The notes under the pieces were generated by a model, which saw only the letters and a program-made list of their open reading frames with translations, searched no databases and was not told where the DNA came from. From Cyprinodon diabolis (taxonomy: Eukaryota; Chordata; Actinopteri; Cyprinodontiformes; Cyprinodontidae), in contig CM060065.1 of the NCBI GenBank assembly GCA_030533445.1, positions 52,431,964-52,495,963 on the forward strand: 64,000 nucleotides of DNA. The letters are read 5' to 3'. The translations under genes and the position numbers were made by a program. Shown piece after piece: positions 31,777-46,700 of this stretch (position 1 is its first letter; each line of letters opens with the position of its first letter).

Positions 31777-34700
31777 CTGCAGACACACAAAGCCTGCCTG
31801 TTCAGAACAACAGGAGCATCGTCTGAAGTGGTTCTGCAGGTTCTGATCCTGGATTGGAAATATTGGATCCACTGACTGGACCTTCTGATCCAGGAGCAGA
31901 ACTGCAGAAGCCTTTCAGATGTCAGACAGGCCAGCTGTCCTGCGATGAACCGTGAGGGGAACCTACCGATGCCTTTGTGAGGTTCTGGGGGGCTGGAGGT
32001 GAACTTCAGCACGTCGGCCCGCTTGTCTCTCAGACCCCAGCGGTACAGGATCTCGCCGTAACACTTCTTAAAGTCGTCGTACTGCAGCATGTACGCCGGG
32101 TCCAGCAGCCTGGGCAGGAACAGGAAGTGACATCATCTCACTTAGATTTCACTACAGAACTGCTCCTAAGCAGCGTTAACCGATTTTACCGAACCACCGT
32201 CAAACATCTGAAGCTGCAGGTTCTATGAAACACGGACCAACCCGGGTTCTGGTTGGTTCTGGTCGGTGCTTCAGTCCAAACAGCTGCTGCAGGAATGAGA
32301 CTGTTTCCATTCTAAAGGGTTTAGGGTTCTGCTGAAGGCGGGCCGGTCAAGGTTTCAACCATCCGACCCAAACGGGCGACCCGGATGGTTGCAGTGTTCA
32401 GGAACAGAACCAAAGCTTGAGTCTGGGTTCTGCTGTGGACCGACTGTCATACACGACAGTGGCAGCATAATGCTGAGGGGAGATTTAGCTCAGATCCAGA
32501 GCCACAGGGTTGAAACCTTGAACCAGAACCACACATCCAGACTGGCTGAAGGAGGTCACCTCTGACTCAGGTCCAAATCTGTCAGCCCAGGAAACCAACC
32601 AGCCAGTATAACTCAACCCCAGTTTTCCCCAGCAGAGAGGAAGCTTGGAAAAGGATCCAGAACAGGTGAGAATAATTGTGACCCTGGGAGGATCTGAATC
32701 TTTTGGACCCGAGTGGTTCTGGAAGCGATGCTAAAGAAGAGCTGATGTACTTCTGCCCATTTAGCAGCATCACCTCTTGTTCATGTCATGGAGCTCCCGC
32801 TCTCGTTCTCGAGGGTCCGTGTAGCCCTGGTTGCCATAGCGATAATCGTCAGGAGAAGACTCCCCCCAGGGGTTGGGGTGCTCGGGGTCTCTGACTGAAA
32901 ACGAGACAGACGATGAGGTTTGGAGCAGGAGCCGCGGCGGCCTGACAGCAGGGGGAGCTGTAGAGTCTGACCTGTGTTCCAGGAGTCCGAGGTGCTGGAG
33001 CAGGAGCCAGAGGTGACGGAGCTGGACGTGTAGCTGGGCTAAAGGTCAACACACTGGGAACGTTAGAATCCGTGTCGCCAGCAGGGGGCGCTCTGTAAGC
33101 TCGTTACTCACGTATCGGGAGTGGAGGCGTGACGAAGGCAAAGAGTAACCGTCAGGGGGCGGAGCCTGAGCCCTGAACACGCTGCACAGCATACCCAGGG
33201 TCTGGACGTCGCTCATCTGGCTGTAGTGCTCCAGCCTGAGGGAAACACAGACCGGAGCTCAGCTTCAAAGCTACGCCACTTCAAAAAGGGCTCACCAGAT
33301 GATCACTTACAGCGTCTCCAGCAGATGGCGTCCGAACGGATGTCTGGCCCAGGGCGTCTCTGTGTCCGGGTCAGAATCTGGACTCAGGTCTTGATTGGTG
33401 GCTGCGGAGGCCAAAGCCCAAACCTGCAGATCAGAGAACTGTGAGCTGCAGATGGATCTCCATCACAACGCTACCTAGAGGCAAACCTCTCTAACAAGCT
33501 GGATCGCCGTGGTAACGGATGCTCAGGTTCAAGTGGGACCTCACAATAATAGCTATATATATAAATATCCATCTACATAAATACCCATATACCCTTTGCA
33601 ATAACCCTGTATAATAATCCTGCTATATAAGAAAAAATACCTTTTTTCAGCTTTTATTGTCATTCTACTGTCACAAGTATAGAGTAGCGAAATGAACCTA
33701 TGCATTTAACCCAACCCCTTGGGGAGCAGAGGGCTGCCATTGTACGGTGCCGGGGGAGTAGTGTTTGGTTAAATGGGAACGCCATTTTTTGTACATTGGG
33801 CCCTTGACGGTGATTGGCCTCCATGTTCTGAATGCTGGCGTACCGTAAAGAATAAATGATGAACAGTTTAGTTTGTGCCTTCAAGTCGTTGCCCATAGGA
33901 AGACGTTACTGGATATAACCTGAAGGAATATCTTTAGAACGGCTCCAAATGACACTAAACTCATATGGGTGAGTAGAACATGATGGAATAACGGAAAATC
34001 AAGGACCCAATGTAAAAAAACGGCGTTCCCCTTTAAGGGTCTTGCTCAGAGACCCAGAGTGGCAGTCTGTGGGAGTGGGGCTCAGGACCTCTGGATTCCA
34101 TGCTCCATGCCCTAACCACTAGCCTGCCACTCCCAGTATATACCCCATGCACCTTTTTCTGCCATTTGGCACCTTTTTCTTCCTTTTTTGACCATTTGAG
34201 CTGATGTAACGAGTACATTTCTCCACTGTGAGATCAATAAAGTCAATCAATCAATCAAGATTGAAGTATGTTCACCTTGGCCAGGTCTCTGCGTCCCACC
34301 GCCAGCGCCGCTGCTGCGTTCTTCTGACACGTTTCTTGGATGTCGTTTATGTTCAGACTGAGGAAGACAGAAGAAAATGGAGAAGTTCAGGTAGGACCCA
34401 GCTAGAGCTGAGGGAAGGTGTCCCTACTTCGAGTGCAGAACAGTCTGCGTTCTCCAGCTGGAACTACAAAACTACGTCCAACACAGTGCTCTTTGGAAGG
34501 GATTCCAGGAGGGGTACCACAGGGCTCAGTGTTGGGACCCATTGGCCATATAAATCTATTTTTATTTTAAGCCAACTTTATCCACCCGGTAAGCTGAGTT
34601 AGTACTATCCAACGTTGGCTCTGTGATAGACACCATCTACATGGTAAGTGACACCATTTACTAGCCGTCTCCTGTTTAGGAAGCCGGGTCCTGTTCTACC

Positions 34701-37700
34701 CTTAATTGAAGACATTTATAACTTATTTGTAGATCGTTTTTCCAGTTTGGGTCCACTATAAAGAATAAAGATAAAAAATCCTTTATTTTCCTGCAGTAGG
34801 GAAATTTGGGTTTACTTTTTCTTATATAAAATGATTAAATTGGCAAATTGTCTGGTGGCCATTATTATTTTTATTCTTCTCCCTCACGGCTGTTTTAGTC
34901 CTGTTTACAGACTCTTAAAGGGATCCATCATAACTTCAACCAATAGACTTAACTTGAGAAATATTTATTTACAGTTTAATAACAACACTGTAAAAATAAT
35001 CTAAGCTGTTTCAAATATTTCCATAAAATATTTTTAGACAGATGTTGCCATGTTGTTTGAGCTTCAATGCATTCTGGGAAAATGGCGTACGCTAGTTCCT
35101 GTAGTGCTACTCACTCTATTACAGATGAAGTAATGTAACTAAAGTAATCCCTCCCTGGGATTATTAAAGTACTTCTGCCGCCATTTTTCTGTTTACTACA
35201 GTGTTATGAATTCATGTTAATGTGGGTTTAAAGACATTTCAATTAGGGGAAAATATATAAAAAAAAAAAAAGTCTAATCAACCTAAATTTTTGCGACCGC
35301 CATGCAGTACCTCCATGGACCCTCTAGGGGTGGCGGACCCCCTGTTGAAGACCTCTGCATTAAACCTTTCCAGTTTGAACCAGAATGTGTTGAAAATGGT
35401 GAGAATGTAGAAATCACAGGAGGAAGAGGGAAGATTTGGCCAAAGAAGTTGGTGTTTGTGCTATTGCTGCTAGAAGATGCTAACCCAGATGGAGAGCTAT
35501 GTGACCGTTTACGGTTAGCATCAAGATTGAAACATTTTCTCATTTTCAAAAGATGTGTACCGACTGAAGGATACCTCAGCGTAACTTTAAACAGTCGCTC
35601 ATCTTTAGATTTGATTTCGAATTCATGTTAGCCTATGCTAATGCTTTTAGCTCTAGCTAATATTGTAAACAGCAGTTCACAGGCGGATCACATTTGTTTG
35701 TTTCAAGAGATATCTTATGTATAATGGCTTATGAAAATCTTAAGGCAGCAAAGCAATGTGGAATTATTTAAATGTACACCAGTCAAATGAAATACAATAA
35801 AAACAACTAGGGATGCACGATATTGGGATTTTGGCCGATATCCGATATGCCGATATTTTAAAACTCATGTAGCCGATAACCGATATTGATGTTAAAGCTG
35901 GACAAAAATAAGTCGTCATTGAAAATAGCACTTCTGTTATCCATTTCTGACACTTTGAAAAATAATATACTCAAATATATTTTCATATTTCAAAACTCTC
36001 GTGATATTTAGCAAATTCTTGTGAGATTTTGTTAGTAAAATAGATCGATACCGCGTCAATATATCAACATATAAAAATATGGCAAAATTTCGTGAATTTT
36101 CGGGGGATTTCGTAGCATAACGATGACATATAGCAATATTTCATTAGAAAAAGAGATTGATATGGTGTTTTTAAATGGCAATATATCAGCATATGAAGAT
36201 ATTGGGATATTTTAATGTATCAATATTTTTTCCCTCGTCTTTAGAAGTTTTTAAGTCTGTAAAAAAGAAGTTTTTGAGGGAGAAGAAGAAGTAGTATATT
36301 TTTTTTTTTTAGACTTTAGAAACTCAGAAGCTGATCAAATATCGGGTTAAATATCGGTGGGGTGGCCGATGTCCGATATTCAGTTTTAAGGCCGATACCG
36401 ATAGGGGGCCGATTATATCGTGCATCCCTAAAAACAACTGGTAATTTTATCCATCCTGTGTTTACTCTATGGGTTCCAATCCAGTCAAACCGAAAAGCGC
36501 CATCTACCCAGCATGCATTGCACAGATGAAATGGTGACTTCCATTGGTGAAAAAATATAACAAAGGATATATAATTTTTCAGGTAATTATGACTTTTTAC
36601 ATTTCACATTTTTAAGTTAATATAAAAATGAAATGTTCAGGTAGTCGGGGATCCCTGTAAACTGGTTTACTGATTTCACACGGGGGATTATCACTACTGT
36701 CTTGGATAAATAGCTAGAGTTTGTTATGCGCCTCGTGTTTCTACTGGATAAAGAGCTCTCTCTTAAAACACACATTTCGTTCAAGAATTGATGAGGAAGA
36801 TTGTGTTGTTGTTTTTTTTTTAAGAAATTGATCTTTTGTTTCACTCAAAGCAAAAAGAACATTATTGTCAGCGATCATTTTGCCTCTTGATTATAGAGAT
36901 GTTCTGTACATGAAGGCCTCGGCCAGATGTTCACTGGATCCCCTTTAACACTGCGCCCTGCGGCTTCTAACAGGCTGCAGATGGTTGAGTGTCCTTTGTG
37001 TTCCTCATACATCAACAGACTGAAGAACGTCTGATGGTTGGACCCGTCTACAGGACCCGGTGGACTGTGTGGTTTCACTCACATGTAACTCTCTCCCAGA
37101 GCTTTGTGGACGGGCAGCAGGCAGGAGATATCCTGGATAATGACTTTCCCCGCCAGCTTGATGGGACGGCTGCCGTAGTCCACGCCTTCCCGCTTTGTCT
37201 TGAAGCGCCGGGATTTCTGTGGGGAGACGGGGACAGAGAGGAGGACGGGGACGGACGGCCGAGGAGACAGAACCGCAGCTGATTAAACTGGATCCCAGCA
37301 GAGTCTGTTCACACTGAGAGTCAGGATTGTCTGGGAAGTTCTCTGGGTTCTTTACATCCTGGAACTGATACCAAGAAGTCCAGCAGAACCATCCGTAGGA
37401 GAAACACTTTACCAGGTGATCCAGAACCTGGACCCATTGGTCTATCAGTGTGAACAGCTCATTAACACGCAGCCTGAAGAGCCAAATTACTGCAGCACAG
37501 GTGAGACAAAGTCCAGACAGAACCTACCTGGAAATGTTAGATGTTAGTGACAATACTGGACAAAACTTTCTGAGTTAGTTTCACTAGTTATGTGTTCAGA
37601 ACAAACCCAGAACCCAGAGCTTCCAGTAGTCCCATCATCTGCTATCAGCTCTGTTCAATGGGAAAAGTTCTCAGAGGCCCTCAGAGATGAAGAGGCTGAA

Positions 37701-40700
37701 ACCTTCATCACCTTCTACTTCTTGTCCAACAGTGTCTCTGGGCTAACAGCATCCATGTCCAACAGTGTTTCTGGCCTAAATGCGTCCATGTCCAACAGTG
37801 TCTCTGGCCTAACAGCATCCATGTCCAACAGTGTTTCTTGCCTAACTGCATCCATGTCCAAGAGTGTCTCTGGCCTAACAGCATCCATGTCCAACAGTGT
37901 CTCTGGGCTAACAGCATCCATGTCCAACAGTGTTTCTGGCCTAACAGCATGCATGTCCAACAGTGTTTCTGTTCTAACAGCATCCATGTCCAACAGTGTC
38001 TCTGGCCTAACAGCGTCCATGTCCAACAGTGTTTCTGGCCAAACAGCGTCCATGTCCAACAGTGTTTCTGGCCTAACAGCATCCATGTCCAACAGTGTTT
38101 CTGGCCTAACAGCATCCATGTCCAACAGTGTTTCTGGCCTAACAGCGTCCATGTCCAACAGTGTCTCTGGCCTAACAGCATGCATGTCCAACAGTGTTTC
38201 TGTTCTAACAGCATCCATGTCCAACAGTGTTTCTGGCCTAACAGCATCCATGTCCAACAGTGTTTCTGGCCTAACAGCATCCATGTCCAACAGTGTTTCT
38301 GGCCTAAAAGCGTCCATGTCCAACAGTGTCTCTGGCCTAACAGCATGCATGTCCAACAGTGTTTCTGTTCTAACAGCATCCATGTCCAACAGTGTCTCTG
38401 GCCTAACAGCGTCCATGTCCAACAGTGTTTCTGGCCAAACAGCGTCCATGTCCAACAGTGTTTCTGGCCTAACAGCATCCATGTCCAACAGTGTTTCTGG
38501 CCTAACAGCATCCATGTCCAACAGTGTTTCTGGCCTAACAGCGTCCATGTCCAACAGTGTCTCTGGCCTAACAGCGTCCATGTCCAACAGTGTTTCTGGC
38601 CTAACAGTGTCCATGTCCAACAGTGTTTCTGTTCTAACAACATCCATGTCCAACAGTGTCTCTGGCCTAACAGCATCCATGTCCAACAGTGTCTCTGGCC
38701 TAACAGCGTCCATGTCCAACAGTGTCTCTGGCCTAACAGCGTCCATGTCCAACAGTGTCTCTGGCCTAACAGCGTCCATGTCCAACAGTGTCTCTGGCCT
38801 AACAGCATCCATGTCCAACAGTGTCTCTGGCCTAACTGCGTCCATGTCCAACAGTGTTTCTGGCCTAACTGCGTCCATGTCCAACAGTGTCTCTGGCCTA
38901 ACAGCGTCCATGTCCAACAGTGTTTCTGGCCTAACAGCGTCCATGTCCAACAGTGTCTCTGGCCTAACAGCATCCATGTCCAACAGTGTGTCTGTTCTAA
39001 CAACATCCATGTCCAACAGTGTTTCTGGCCTAAGAGCATCCATGTCCAACAGTGTTTCTGGCCTAACAGCATCCATGTCCAACAGTGTTTCTGTTCTAAC
39101 AACATCCATGTCCAACAGTGTTTGTGGCCTAACAGCGTCCATGTCCAACAGTGTCTCTGGCCTAACAGCGTCCATGTCCAACAGTGTCTCTGGCCTAACA
39201 GCATCCATGTCCAACAGTGTCTCTGGCCTAACTGCGTCCATGTCCAACAGTGTTTCTGGCCTAACTGCGTCCATGTCCAACAGTGTCTCTGGCCTAACAG
39301 CGTCCATGTCCAACAGTGTCTCTGGCCTAACAGCGTCCATGTCCAACAGTGTCTCTGGCCTAACTGCGTCCATGTCCAACAGTGTTTCTGGCCTAACAGC
39401 GTCCATGTCCAACAGTGTCTCTGGCCTAACAGCGTCCATGTCCAACAGTGTCTCTGGCCTAACAGCGTCCATGTCCAACAGTGTCTCTGGCCTAACAGCA
39501 TCCATGTCCAACAGTGTCTCTGGCCTAACTGCGTCCATGTCCAACAGTGTTTCTGGCCTAACTGCGTCCATGTCCAACAGTGTCTCTGGCCTAACAGCGT
39601 CCATGTCCAACAGTGTTTCTGGCCTAACAGCGTCCATGTCCAACAGTGTCTCTGGCCTAACAGCATCCATGTCCAACAGTGTGTCTGTTCTAACAACATC
39701 CATGTCCAACAGTGTTTCTGGCCTAAGAGCATCCATGTCCAACAGTGTTTCTGGCCTAACAGCATCCATGTCCAACAGTGTTTCTGTTCTAACAACATCC
39801 ATGTCCAACAGTGTTTCTGTTCTAACAGCATCCATGTCCAACAGTGTCTCTGGCCTAACAGCATCCATGTCCAACAGTGTTTCTGTTCTAACAACATCCA
39901 TGTCCAACAGTGTTTCTGTTCTAACAGCATCCATGTCCAACAGTGTTTCTGGCCTAAAAGCGTCCATGTCCAACAGTGTCTCTGGCCTAACAGCATGCAT
40001 GTCCAACAGTGTTTCTGTTCTAACAGCATCCATGTCCAACAGTGTCTCTGGCCTAACAGCGTCCATGTCCAACAGTGTTTCTGGCCAAACAGCGTCCATG
40101 TCCAACAGTGTTTCTGGCCTAACAGCATCCATGTCCAACAGTGTTTCTGGCCTAACAGCATCCATGTCCAACAGTGTTTCTGGCCTAACAGCATCCATGT
40201 CCAACAGTGTTTCTGGCCTAACAGCGTCCATGTCCAACAGTGTCTCTGGCCTAACAGCGTCCATGTCCAACAGTGTTTCTGGCCTAACAGTGTCCATGTC
40301 CAACAGTGTTTCTGTTCTAACAACATCCATGTCCAACAGTGTCTCTGGCCTAACAGCATCCATGTCCAACAGTGTCTCTGGCCTAACTGCGTCCATGTCC
40401 AACAGTGTCTCTGGCCTAACAGCGTCCATGTCCAACAGTGTCTCTGGCCTAACAGCGTCCATGTCCAACAGTGTCTCTGGCCTAACAGCGTCCATGTCCA
40501 ACAGTGTCTCTGGCCTAACAGCGTCCATGTCCAACAGTGTCTCTGGCCTAACAGCATCCATGTCCAACAGTGTCTCTGGCCTAACTGCGTCCATGTCCAA
40601 CAGTGTTTCTGGCCTAACTGCGTCCATGTCCAACAGTGTCTCTGGCCTAACAGCGTCCATGTCCAACAGTGTTTCTGGCCTAACAGCATCCATGTCCAAC

Positions 40701-43700
40701 AGTGTGTCTGTTCTAACAACATCCATGTCCAACAGTGTTTCTGGCCTAAGAGCATCCATGTCCAACAGTGTTTCTGGCCTAACAGCATCCATGTCCAACA
40801 GTGTTTCTGTTCCAACAACATCCATGTCCAACAGTGTTTCTGGCCTAACAGCGTCCATGTCCAACAGTGTCTCTGGCCTAACAGCGTCCATGTCCAACAG
40901 TGTCTCTGGCCTAACAGCGTCCATGTCCAACAGTGTCTCTGGCCTAACTGCGTCCATGTCCAACAGTGTTTCTGGCCTAACTGTGTCCATGTCCAACAGT
41001 GTCTCTGGCCTAACAGCGTCCATGTCCAACAGTGTCTCTGGCCTAACAGCGTCCATGTCCAACAGTGTCTCTGGCCTAACAGCATCCATGTCCAACAGTG
41101 TTTCTGGCCTAACAGCGTCCATGTCCAACAGTGTCTCTGGCCTAACAGCATCCATGTCCAACAGATTTTCTGTTCTAACAGCATCCATGTCCAACAGTGT
41201 TTCTTGCCTAACTGCATCCATGTCCAAGAGTGTCTCTGGCCTAACAGTATCCATGTCCAACAGTGTCTCTGGCCTAACGACATCCATGTCCAACAGTGTC
41301 TCTGGCCTAACATCCATGTCCAACAGGGTCTTTGGTCTAACAGCGTCCATGTCCAAGAGTGTCTCTGGCCTAACAGCGTCCATGTCAACAGTGTTTCCGG
41401 TCCAATAGTTTCCATGTCAAACAGGGTCTTTGGTCTAACAGCGTCCATGTCCAACAGTGTCTCTGGCCTAACAGTGTCCATGTCCAACAGTGTTTCTGTT
41501 CTAACAGTATCCATGTCCAACAGTGTTTCTGGCCTAACAGCATCCATGTCCAAAAGTGTCTCTGGCCTAACAGCATCCATGTCCAACAGTGTCTCTGGCC
41601 TAACGACATCCATGTCCAACAGTGTCTCTGGCCTAACATCCATGTCCAACAGGGTCTTTGGTCTAACAGCGTCCATGTCCAAGAGTGTCTCTGGCCTGAC
41701 AGCGTCCATGTCAACAGTGTTTCCGGTCTAATAGTTTCCATGTCCAACAGTGTCTCTGGCCTAACAGCGTCCATGTCCAACAGTGTTTCCGGTCTAATAG
41801 TTTCCATGTCCAACAGGGTCTCTGGTCTAACAGCAGTTGATGTGTCTTGATAGTTTCATGTTGAAATGACCTTTGTCCTCCTGTAGAACTCCGAACCCAA
41901 TCAGAACTCTAACTGGACGGCTTCAGAACACTAACATTGCTTGATCACATTCAAATTCCGCTACTGGAACATTTGATCGGACCCAGAAAATATCATTTTA
42001 ACACAGATATGTCACCTCAGGGTTTGATATGTCCTCCACAAGGAGGGTTAAACACCTTAAATCAATGCTTAAGCCGCAAGTTTGGTGAGTGGAAAAGCTG
42101 TCACAGAAGAATTACAATCAAAAAGTGAGTTGATTTTAAAATAAAGAACTAGGACTGAGAGCAGATACCAAACAGAATCTGAAAATCCTGTTCAGCAGAA
42201 TCACATATCTGGTAAAAATCCTTTTACTGGTCTCATGTCATACTATCAAGTTCTGAGTAATGTCAAAACCATTGACACCTGTGAGTGAAATGAGTACAGA
42301 AACCATCGAACGGTTTCCCCCTTCAGATTAAAACAAAGTTTTTCCAACAGGTTTCCCAAGAAACAAACAAAAAAAAAAAAAACATCTGCTGGAACCAAAG
42401 TTTCTGTAGAAAATGACAACAAACAGAACCGTTTGGATCTCAGCATCTGGGGTAAGGACCCTGCAGCCAGGTATATGGACCCTGCAGCCCGGTGTATGGA
42501 CCCTGCAGCCAGGTGGACCCTGCAGCCAGGTATATGGACCCTGCAGCCCGGTGCATGGACCCTGCAGCCGGGTGGACCCTGTGGCCGGGCCGCCCAGCAT
42601 CAGCTGTAACTGGCGTTTTATTTCCGAACACATAAATGAGAACGGTAAAGTAGATGATGATGCATTAGAGGTTAGTGGAGGAGAAGCAGCCAATCAGAGA
42701 CATGCATGTTAGAACAACATTCTGCACTGGAGGGATGGGCAGATATCTGTACCGGCCAATCATGGAGGGTTTGAACAGACCAGCGACGGGAGGCAGACAT
42801 AGGAAGCTTCTGATTGGAGGAGAGTGGGGAGGAGGCGTGGCCCAGCAGCAGGGTGGGCAGGTGATTGGTCGGGGAGAAAAAATAGCAGAGGAAGAAAAAA
42901 AACAAAGAAAAGAGACAGAAGCCAATCAGGATGAAGGCGGACCAAAACCAGAACCTCTGCAGGGTTCCTCCAGCACCATCTCTGTTACCATGGTTACCTT
43001 AGGGAGAGACGGAGGAAGCCAGAGTTCTACCTTCACTTTGGTTTCTCTGTTAGGACTTGATAGTGATTAAATTGATGAAAGCTAGCTGAACTGGATCCAG
43101 GAGATACATTTCCTGGGTGTGTATCCACCAGGGTTCTGAGCCTGGCCCGACCCAGTGGACTCCCAGCTTTCCTGTGGTTTCTGTGGGTGAGTACCTGGGT
43201 TCCGTTGAGATCAATCCATCGGGTCCTAAACAAGTCTTCCAAAAGACACTTTGTTCTAGTCCGACAGTAAAAAAAAAGAACCGAAGGCAAGAGTCTGCTA
43301 ACCTAACATCCCACCGCTTCCAGGCATGTTTCAGCTGAGGTTCTGCTAAAACTGAGAACTGAGACCAATCTCCAGCGTTCTGAGGTCTCAGGTTCAGCAA
43401 ATCTTGCTCAGATGTCCATTAAGAAGAGCAGAGGTTCTCATGGTGAGGATGTTTGGGATGAAAGTCTAAGAACAGGTCTGGTCTGGTAAAAATCCTTCAA
43501 AATCAGACCTCCGATATCACTAGCACCCAGCAGGGGGACGCTGTGCAGAATCAGCAAAACGCAAATGATAGAGAAGATGGATACCTGGCTCACTTCCTGG
43601 GGGAAAGAACCAGCCCAGGAGTCAGTTTCCCTCAGCTGAGCCCAGATCTGAAACCAAACTGAGTTCTGGTTCTGTTTGTTTAGTCCTTCAGTGAGTGTGT

Positions 43701-46700
43701 GTGTTCCTGTGTGTCTCACCCGCTCTTTATAGTAGAAGGAGGAGATGGAGACGGTGTCTTTATCGGAGCGGGTCGGGCTCCCGCTGTACAGGCGCAGGGT
43801 GCTCTGAGACTCTGAACGCATCTTCATCGGGGTCAGAACCCCGCTGTGATAGGCTGACAGAGCCGACAGGGACCTGCACAACAACACACACACACACACA
43901 CACGCACAAGTGTATTTCTATCCATGTTGGAACTTTTCATTGACTGTCAAGAATTTTATTTATGCCCAAACCTGACATTCACAGTAAAAATGACGTCTAC
44001 CCTAAACCCTAATATTAACCCAAACCCTGACCTACTAACCGTAAAATCTATCCTTACACTGACATCCACCCCAACATATACCAAAAGTTTGACAACCACC
44101 CGTATCCTAACATCTAACCTAACTGATATCTACCCTAACCCTGACATCCAGCCTAACCCTCAAGTCAACCCTAACCCAGACGTCTAGTTTAACCCTGACC
44201 CTAACCCTGACATCCAGCCTAACCCTGAAGTCAACCCTGACCCAGACGTCTAGTCTAACCCTGACCCTAATCCTGACGTCTAGCCTAACCCTTAAGTCAA
44301 CCCTAACCCAGACGTCTAGTCTAACCCTGACCCTAACCCTGACATCCAGCCTAACCCTGAAGTCAACCCTGACCCAGACGTCTAGTCTACACCTGACCCT
44401 AATCCTGACGTCTAGCCTAACCCTTAAGTCAACCCTAACCCAGACGTCTAGTCTAACCCTGACGATAACCCTGACATCCAGCCTAACCCTTAAGTCTACA
44501 CCTGACCCTAACCCTGACGTCTAGCCTAACCCTTAAGTCAGCCCTAACCCAGACATCTAGTCTAACCCTGACCCTAACCCTGACATCCAGCCTAACCCTG
44601 AAGTCAACCCTGACCCAGACGTCTAGTCTACACCTGACCCTAATCCTGACGTCTAGCCTAACCCTTAAGTCAACCCTAACCCAGACGTCTAGTCTAACCC
44701 TGACGATAACCCTGACATCCAGCCTAACCCTTAAGTCTAACCCTGACCCTAACCCTGACGTCTAGCCTAACCCTTAAGTCAGCCCTAACCCAGATGTCTA
44801 GTCTAACCCTGACCCTAACCCTGACGTCTAGCCTAACCCTTAAGTCAGCCCTAACCCAGATGTCTAGTCTAACCCTGACCCTAATCCTGACGTCTAGCCT
44901 AACCCTTAAGTCAACCCTAACCCTTAAGTCTAACCCTGACCCTAACCCTGACGTCTAGCCCAACCCAGCCCTTTACCCCAATATTCAGTCCACCCTGAAC
45001 CTGACATCTGAAATATCCGACAAATACTAAACCCATTAACAGTCCTAATGGGTCTTACCCTGGGTCCTTAGAGAAGAACATTTCTACATTAATAAATCAT
45101 CTTAAAAGAGGTTCTAATCGATTAACAGAGGAGACCTATGATTCTGAACAGTTTTGTCCTCCTGGTAGGACAGGAACATTTGGTTCGGTGGCTTCCTGAC
45201 AGATCTTCCTCACCAGGAACACCTGCCTCAGATTTTACCTGGGAGTGGGTTCAGTGGGAGGGGCTGAGCGGTGCATGGTGATTGGTCTGGTGAAGTAAAC
45301 AAGACAACCCGTGCCACAGAAACGAGCTCCCGATGTCCGAGGAAACGGGATGTTGGCATCCTGAAAGAAACCCAACCATCGTGTTAATGAAGAGGATTAT
45401 CATCATCATCATCATCTTCAGAGAGCAGGAATATTACCTGATAGGAGCCGTAGGTGTTGGTGACCCGCGGAAATGCCTGCAGGGACGGAGTCACCGGATT
45501 GGACAGGACAAAAGGGCCAGAAGCAGGACTGTCCTCCTGAGTCTGATGGGAAGAAAGATGAACAAGTGCTGATCCTGATGCCACCTGCAGGCCAGCGGAA
45601 GCACCAGAGCTACAGAGGCAACTGGAGCGGTCGATTGAGAGGTTTCTGTCCCGGCTCCAGGGTTCTCACCATGTCAGACTCCAAGCAGGACACCAGCTGC
45701 CGCACGCATGGCTCCAGACAGTTCTGGTTCCTCTTTACTTTTTGTAAAGAAGTATCAGTCAGGATCTGAGGCAGAGAAACATCCAGTCGTCAGTCCCAAT
45801 GGAGGACGTTAATGCCCCTTTCTAAGCAGTACCAACTCTGGGCCATTCGTTACGGGTCGATTTATTTTCCCTGACATATCCGTCCAGTGTGGCAGCCTGG
45901 ATCTACGGGGCCTTCACCTACCTTCTGGATCTTGATCTTCATGGCAGAGGGGATGGTTGTTGGGGAGACAAACTGGAACGAGGGTGCTGCGTTGTTAGGG
46001 TACTGAGCCGGAAACTTAACCACCAGGTGAACCTGATGACTTCCGAAGTGGGCCGACACCACACAGCTCCGATTCATGGCGTCCATCTACGAGCAAACAC
46101 ACACAGGTTAAACAGATGAAGCATACAGGTCGGTTCAGACCCGGCGGCTATCCAGGGTCCTGAACCTCACCTCCACGTTGACGTTCCTGATCTGCAGGTT
46201 GACCAGAGAGAACTCCTGCTGCAGAGTCTGAGCCAGACCAGAACCTGTAGCTGATTCCTGACGGCCGGCGTCCGGATCTGAGAGAGAAAGCAGGACCAGA
46301 ATTAGAAGATTAAGCCATGATGATGTCAGGCATCATTTTTCCTCTTCTTCTCTGTGCTTCCATCACTCTGTGATTTTAATTAATGCCATCAAGTTGTTAA
46401 GTGTAAATCCATCTACAGAAACCAGGGTAGCTCCTGCAGTGAGCAGACTACGTTTGGCCTATTTACTGCAACATTTATCACTTTATCTGAACTAATAGTT
46501 TAATATTAGGAAATCTTAGCTTAAACATTAGCTATCAAAAACAAATAAACATCCATCTTTCCTGAAATGAATGCAGCTTTTAAGCAAAACATTGTCAGAC
46601 TGCAGAGATCCATAGGTTTAAACTGTTAAACTGTGTCATCTGCATAAAATGTAATTCAGCATTTGATAAATCATCAAAATGATCGTTTACTTCTAGAGTA

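Noticed and set aside
31590..32090. 166-codon minus-strand frame as a separate gene
   Set aside because: It reads through the splice donor of a WDR59 exon into the intron and then the next exon out of frame.
37590..41731. Open frames of 1,200-1,330 codons on both strands
   Set aside because: All are translations of the 33-bp minisatellite. The peptides are pure repeats and overlap each other on both strands, and the array sits inside a WDR59 intron.
43965..44990. Chromosome-end telomere
   Set aside because: Units are mixed and 66 bp long, flanked on both sides by WDR59 exons, so it is an internal satellite.
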